This document shows, in pieces, positions 6,609-10,170 of a stretch of 10,170 bases of DNA. The notes under the pieces were generated by a model. It was not told the origin of the DNA and made no database searches. It worked only from the letters and a program-made list of their open reading frames with translations. The stretch is from Kiloniellales bacterium (lineage in GTDB: Bacteria > Pseudomonadota > Alphaproteobacteria > Kiloniellales > JAKSDN01). The first letter of the stretch is position 1, and every line of letters begins with the position of its first letter. A program made the position numbers and the translations under genes. The DNA is taken from NCBI GenBank assembly GCA_022360075.1, contig JAKSDN010000355.1, forward strand, positions 1-10,170. Direction: 5' to 3'.

Positions 6609-6637
6609 TTGACATTGCGTCCTGCTTGATGTTTACT
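6609..6637 (+). promoter_or_regulatory. Sigma70-type promoter of the polyol transporter operon
   Basis: A perfect TTGACA (-35, 6609-6614) is followed, after an optimal 17-bp spacer, by TTTACT (-10, 6632-6637; 4 of 6 consensus positions). Transcription would start around 6644, leaving a leader of roughly 30 nt before the binding-protein start. The operator-like palindrome sits immediately upstream. Confidence 0.65.
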
Positions 6638-6675
6638 GGTGTTACAACATAATGAACGACATGGGAGGAGAGCGA

Positions 6676-7983
6676 ATGAACCTCAAAACCGCATTTCTTG
6701 CGGGCGGTACGCTCGCGCTCGCCGCCGCAACCGCCGCAAACGCAGAGACCACGGTCACCATCGCCACCGTCAACAATGGCGACATGATCCGCATGCAGGG
6801 GCTGACCGAGGACTTCACCGCCAAGAACCCGGACATAAAGCTGGAGTGGGTGACGCTCGAAGAGAACGTTCTCCGCCAGCGCGTCACGCAGGATATCGCC
6901 ACGAAGGGCGGCCAGTTCGACGTCATGACGATCGGCACCTACGAGGTTCCGATCTGGGGCGCACAGGGCTGGCTGGTCTCGCTGAACGACCTGCCGGCCG
7001 AATGGGACGCCGACGACCTCCTGCCCGCCATCCGCAACGGCCTGACGGTGGATGGCCAGCTCTATGCCGCGCCGTTCTACGGTGAGTCCTCCATGGTCAT
7101 GTACCGCTCTGACCTTATGGAGAAAGCCGGACTGAAGATGCCCGATGCGCCGACTTGGGATTTCGTCAAGCAAGCCGCGGCCGCGATGACGAACAAGGAC
7201 GACGAAGTCTACGGCATCTGCCTGCGCGGCAAGGCCGGCTGGGGCGAGAACATGGCCTTCCTGACCGCCATGTCGAACAGCTTCGGCGCCAAGTGGTTCG
7301 ACGAGGACTGGCAGCCCCAACTCGACAGCGAGGCATGGTCCGACACGCTGAACTTCTACATGGACCTGATGACCAACTACGGCCCTCCGGGAGCCTCGAC
7401 CAACGGCTTCAACGAGAACCTCTCGCTCTTCCAGCAGGGCAGGTGCGGCATGTGGATCGACGCCACCGTGGCCGCGTCCTTCGTGACGAACCCGCAAGAT
7501 TCGACCGTGGCCGATAGCGTCGGTTTTGCGCTGGCACCGGATAACGGCCTCGGCAAGCGCGGCAACTGGCTCTGGGCCTGGTCGCTGGGCATTCCGGCGG
7601 GATCGGACGCGTCGGATGCCGCGAAGAAGTTCATCGCCTGGGCGACGAGCAAGGAGTACACCGCCCTCGTCGCGGCAAAGGAGGGCTGGGCGAACGTTCC
7701 GCCGGGGACCCGAACCTCTCTCTATGAGAACCCCGAATACGCGAAGGTGCCTTTCGCCGAGATGACGCTGAACTCGATCAATTCGGCCGACCCGACGCAG
7801 CCTACGGTCGATCCGGTGCCCTACACGGGCGTCCAGTTCGTCGCGATCCCGGAATTCGCGGGCATTGCCACGCAGGTGGGCCAAGAGATCTCAGCCGCGC
7901 TCGCCGGACAGCAGTCGGTGGAAGAGGCGCTCGAGAAGGCGCAGGCCCTGACGGCGGATGAGATGGAAGCCGCCGGCTACTAA
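6676..7983 (+). CDS. smoE: Polyol (sorbitol/mannitol-type) ABC transporter periplasmic substrate-binding protein
   Basis: This 435-residue family 1 (MalE-like) solute-binding protein has a Sec signal peptide: N-terminal MNLKT, a hydrophobic Ala/Leu-rich core and a likely cleavage after ANA near residue 23. The mature part starts ETTVTIATVNNGDMIRMQGL and includes WVTLEENVLRQRVTQDIATK, DVMTIGTYEVPIWG and, near the end, VPYTGVQFVAIPEF. These closely resemble the SmoE/MtlE sorbitol/mannitol-binding proteins as I know them; the exact polyol is not readable. The start at 6676 is chosen over an in-frame ATG at 6652 because GGAGG (6664-6668) lies 7 nt upstream and the signal peptide then begins normally. 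It is the first gene of the transporter operon, behind a strong promoter and operator-like site. The order binding protein, permease, permease, ATPase supports the assignment. A 119-bp gap with a stem-loop follows, consistent with needing more of this protein than of the permeases. Confidence 0.92.
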   Translation: MNLKTAFLAGGTLALAAATAANAETTVTIATVNNGDMIRMQGLTEDFTAKNPDIKLEWVTLEENVLRQRVTQDIATKGGQFDVMTIGTYEVPIWGAQGWLVSLNDLPAEWDADDLLPAIRNGLTVDGQLYAAPFYGESSMVMYRSDLMEKAGLKMPDAPTWDFVKQAAAAMTNKDDEVYGICLRGKAGWGENMAFLTAMSNSFGAKWFDEDWQPQLDSEAWSDTLNFYMDLMTNYGPPGASTNGFNENLSLFQQGRCGMWIDATVAASFVTNPQDSTVADSVGFALAPDNGLGKRGNWLWAWSLGIPAGSDASDAAKKFIAWATSKEYTALVAAKEGWANVPPGTRTSLYENPEYAKVPFAEMTLNSINSADPTQPTVDPVPYTGVQFVAIPEFAGIATQVGQEISAALAGQQSVEEALEKAQALTADEMEAAGY

Positions 7984-7997
7984 CCGATCCTACCCGA

Positions 7998-8029
7998 CCG
8001 GGGGGCGGCCCCAGCAAGCTGCCCCTCGG
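7998..8029 (+). other. Intercistronic GC-rich stem-loop
   Basis: GGGGCGGC (8002-8009) can pair with GCTGCCCC (8018-8025) as an 8-bp stem with one G-U pair and an 8-nt loop; CCG (7998-8000) and CGG (8027-8029) can extend it past a small internal bulge. No T tract follows, so it is more likely an mRNA 3'-end stabiliser or partial attenuator than a full terminator. It lies 14 bp after the binding-protein stop, where many ABC operons place such structures. Confidence 0.5.
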
Positions 8030-8102
8030 ACCGCGCCGACGACTCTCGTCACGAATTCTCTGTGCGAGCCGAGCTTCCCGACACTGGTCGAGGAGATAGG
8101 TC

Positions 8103-8969
8103 ATGGCAACCCGGCACTCCCGATCCGCAGCCCGAGCGATGATGGCCCCGGCCGTCGTCCTGCTCCTCGGCTGGATGCTCGTCCCGCTCCTGATGACGCT
8201 GTACTTCTCCTTCAAGAAGTACCTGCCGCTCAGAGGGGGAGACCTGGGCTGGATCGGGTTCGACAACTACGTGCGCTTCGTCACGTCGAGCGCCTTCTGG
8301 CCGAGCGTGCAGGCAACCTTGATCATCGTGGGCGGCGTCCTTCTGATCACTGTTGCCCTGGGCGTTCTGCTCGCGATGCTTCTCGACCAGCCGATATGGG
8401 GGCAAGGGGTCGTCCGGATCCTGGTCATCGCCCCCTTCTTCGTGATGCCCACGGTTTCGGCGCTGGTCTGGAAGAACATGTTCATGGACCCGGTGAACGG
8501 TCTCTTCGCGCACCTCTGGAAGTTCTTCGGCGCCCAGCCGGTTGAGTGGCTGAGCGAAGCGTCGCTCTTCTCGATCATCCTCATCGTGTCATGGCAGTGG
8601 CTGCCTTGCGCCACGCTGATCCTGCTGACCGCCATCCAGTCACTCGACAGCGAACAACTCGAGGCGGCAGAGATGGACGGGGCACCGCCGCTTGCGCGCT
8701 TCGGCTTCGTCATCCTGCCCCACCTCAGCCGCGCGATCACGGTCGTCGTGCTGATCCAGACGATCTTCCTGCTTTCGATCTTCGCCGAGATCTTCGTGAC
8801 GACCCAGGGGTCCTTCGGCACGCGCACCCTGACCTATCTGATCTTCCAGCGCGTGCTGGAGAGCCAGAACGTCGGTCTCGGCTCCGCCGGTGGCATCTAC
8901 GCCGTCATTCTCGCCAACATCGTCGCGCTCTTCCTGATGCGCATCGTCGGCAAGAACCTCGACGCCTGA
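8103..8969 (+). CDS. smoF: Polyol ABC transporter inner-membrane permease, MalF-like
   Basis: This 288-residue permease belongs to the binding-protein-dependent transport family. About six hydrophobic segments can be seen, near residues 13-36, 70-92, 101-121, 152-176, 205-227 and 257-282. The EAA loop that contacts the ATPase reads [23 protein letters not shown], with E187, A188, A189 and G193 in the conserved places. The N-terminal region through FDNYVRF is typical of MalF/UgpA-like carbohydrate permeases without the extra periplasmic domain of MalF itself. The start is supported by GAGGAGA a few bases before the ATG. The next gene begins 12 bp after its stop. With its partner permease it forms the channel for the solute delivered by the upstream binding protein. 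Assignment to the sorbitol/mannitol subgroup rests mainly on the neighbouring binding protein. Confidence 0.92.
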   Translation: MATRHSRSAARAMMAPAVVLLLGWMLVPLLMTLYFSFKKYLPLRGGDLGWIGFDNYVRFVTSSAFWPSVQATLIIVGGVLLITVALGVLLAMLLDQPIWGQGVVRILVIAPFFVMPTVSALVWKNMFMDPVNGLFAHLWKFFGAQPVEWLSEASLFSIILIVSWQWLPCATLILLTAIQSLDSEQLEAAEMDGAPPLARFGFVILPHLSRAITVVVLIQTIFLLSIFAEIFVTTQGSFGTRTLTYLIFQRVLESQNVGLGSAGGIYAVILANIVALFLMRIVGKNLDA

Positions 8970-8981
8970 GGAGGAAGAGAC

Positions 8982-9812
8982 ATGGCCCGCGCCGTCACCC
9001 CCCGCCGCAAGACGATCAATACCCTCTCCGCCTGGGCGGTCGCTCTTCTGATCTTTTTCCCGATCCTCTGGACGATCCTGACGAGCTTCAAGACCGAAGC
9101 CACGGCCATCGCCGATCCGCCGGTTTTTCTGTTCTTCGACTGGACGCTCGAGAACTACTCGATCGTGCAGGAGCGCTCGGACTACATGCGGTTCCTCTGG
9201 AATTCCGTGATCATCGCGGGCGGCTCGACGCTGCTCGGCATCCTGGTCGCGGTTCCGGCGGCTTGGTCCATGGCATTCGTGCCGTCGAAGCGGACCAAGG
9301 ACGTTCTGCTCTGGATGCTGTCGACGAAGATGCTGCCGGCGGTGGGCGTGCTCTACCCGATCTATCTGATCTTCATCGAGCTCGGCCTGCTGGACACGCG
9401 GGTCGGCCTCACCTTCGTGCTGATGTTGATCAACCTGCCGATCATCGTCTGGATGCTCTACACCTACTTCAAGGAAATCCCGGGCGAGATCCTCGAAGCC
9501 GCGCGCATGGATGGTGCGGCGCTGAAGGAGGAGATCCTCTATGTCCTGACGCCCATGGCCGTGCCCGGGATCGCTTCGACCATCCTGCTGAACATCATCC
9601 TGGCGTGGAACGAGGCGTTCTGGACGCTGAACCTTACGGCGGCGAAGGCGGCGCCGCTCACCGCCTTCATCGCCAGCTATTCGAGCCCCGAGGGCCTGTT
9701 CTACGCCAAGCTCTCGGCAGCCTCGACCATGGCCATCGCTCCGATCCTGATCCTCGGCTGGTTCAGCCAGAAGCAGCTCGTGCGCGGCCTCACCTTCGGG
9801 GCAGTCAAATAG
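8982..9812 (+). CDS. smoG: Polyol ABC transporter inner-membrane permease, MalG-like
   Basis: This is a 276-residue second permease of the transporter. It opens with a basic stretch and a first membrane segment ([21 protein letters not shown]); the segment ending in LTSFKTE is the usual MalG/UgpE-type N-terminus. Further hydrophobic segments lie around residues 70-92, 107-130, 140-160, 195-215 and 245-265. The EAA loop reads [27 protein letters not shown], with E172, A173, A174, D177 and G178, and fits the family. The C-terminus [16 protein letters not shown] is the characteristic MalG-like ending that reaches towards the ATPase dimer. The ribosome binding site GAGGAAGAGAC lies just upstream, 12 bp after the previous stop. 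The ATPase gene starts 11 bp after its stop. Confidence 0.93.
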   Translation: MARAVTPRRKTINTLSAWAVALLIFFPILWTILTSFKTEATAIADPPVFLFFDWTLENYSIVQERSDYMRFLWNSVIIAGGSTLLGILVAVPAAWSMAFVPSKRTKDVLLWMLSTKMLPAVGVLYPIYLIFIELGLLDTRVGLTFVLMLINLPIIVWMLYTYFKEIPGEILEAARMDGAALKEEILYVLTPMAVPGIASTILLNIILAWNEAFWTLNLTAAKAAPLTAFIASYSSPEGLFYAKLSAASTMAIAPILILGWFSQKQLVRGLTFGAVK

Positions 9813-9823
9813 GGAATCGGACG

Positions 9824-10170
<347 letters not shown>

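Noticed and set aside
6629..6650. ATGTT...AACAT inverted repeat overlapping the transporter -10, considered as a second operator
   Set aside because: Only the outer 5 bp of each arm match and the centre is unrelated to the CGCG palindromes, so this could easily be chance.
6598..7884. Long minus-strand open frame (428 codons) opposite the binding-protein gene
   Set aside because: It is antisense to a clear solute-binding protein with signal peptide and ribosome binding site. Its peptide is Arg/His/Val-rich with no recognisable domain, as expected from GC-rich codon bias.

Overview
The window is GC-rich (my estimate is above 60%), with the dense same-strand packing and ABC-transporter load typical of an alphaproteobacterium of the Rhizobiales/Rhodobacterales/Rhodospirillales type. 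That assignment rests on protein style and gene order, not on a marker gene. All confident genes lie on the + strand, in two catabolic transcription units separated by about 375 bp without a confident gene.

Region 1 (about 1-5074) is the distal part of an operon. It holds the last codons of a probable first peptide-type ABC ATPase, a complete second oligopeptide/dipeptide-type ATPase (DppF/OppF type), and four oxidoreductase genes. These are a DadA-like FAD amine dehydrogenase, a small [2Fe-2S] protein, a large FAD/NAD-type flavoprotein with a C-terminal Cys-rich (BFD-like) domain, and a second DadA-like FAD protein. The last three resemble the heteromeric amine/imino-acid dehydrogenases of the HcnABC / opine oxidase / D-hydroxyproline dehydrogenase type. 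Genes overlap by 4 or 20 bp or sit 2 bp apart, so they are almost certainly co-transcribed. The likely logic is import of a small peptide, opine or imino/amino-acid derivative, followed by flavin-dependent oxidation at the C-N bond. The substrate cannot be read from the sequence.

Region 2 (about 5075-5449) has no confident gene. It contains a coding-like minus-strand stretch that may be a gene remnant, a terminator-like hairpin (5372-5390), a weak promoter and a CGCG-centred palindrome.

Region 3 (5546-10170) is a polyol ABC transport locus. A LacI-family regulator comes first, followed by a periplasmic binding protein, two permeases and the start of a MalK/SmoK-type ATPase that runs off the window. 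The order matches the SmoEFGK/MtlEFGK sorbitol/mannitol transporters. A near-consensus sigma70 promoter lies just upstream of the binding-protein gene. A palindrome beside it resembles the one upstream of the regulator gene, which suggests the LacI protein controls both itself and the transporter. A GC-rich stem-loop between the binding protein and first permease could set their expression ratio.

I found no mobile element, CRISPR array, tRNA or rRNA. Nothing here is a clearly new system. The most notable points are the four-gene dehydrogenase set with two different DadA-like subunits, the paired operators, and an unusual hinge in the LacI protein.
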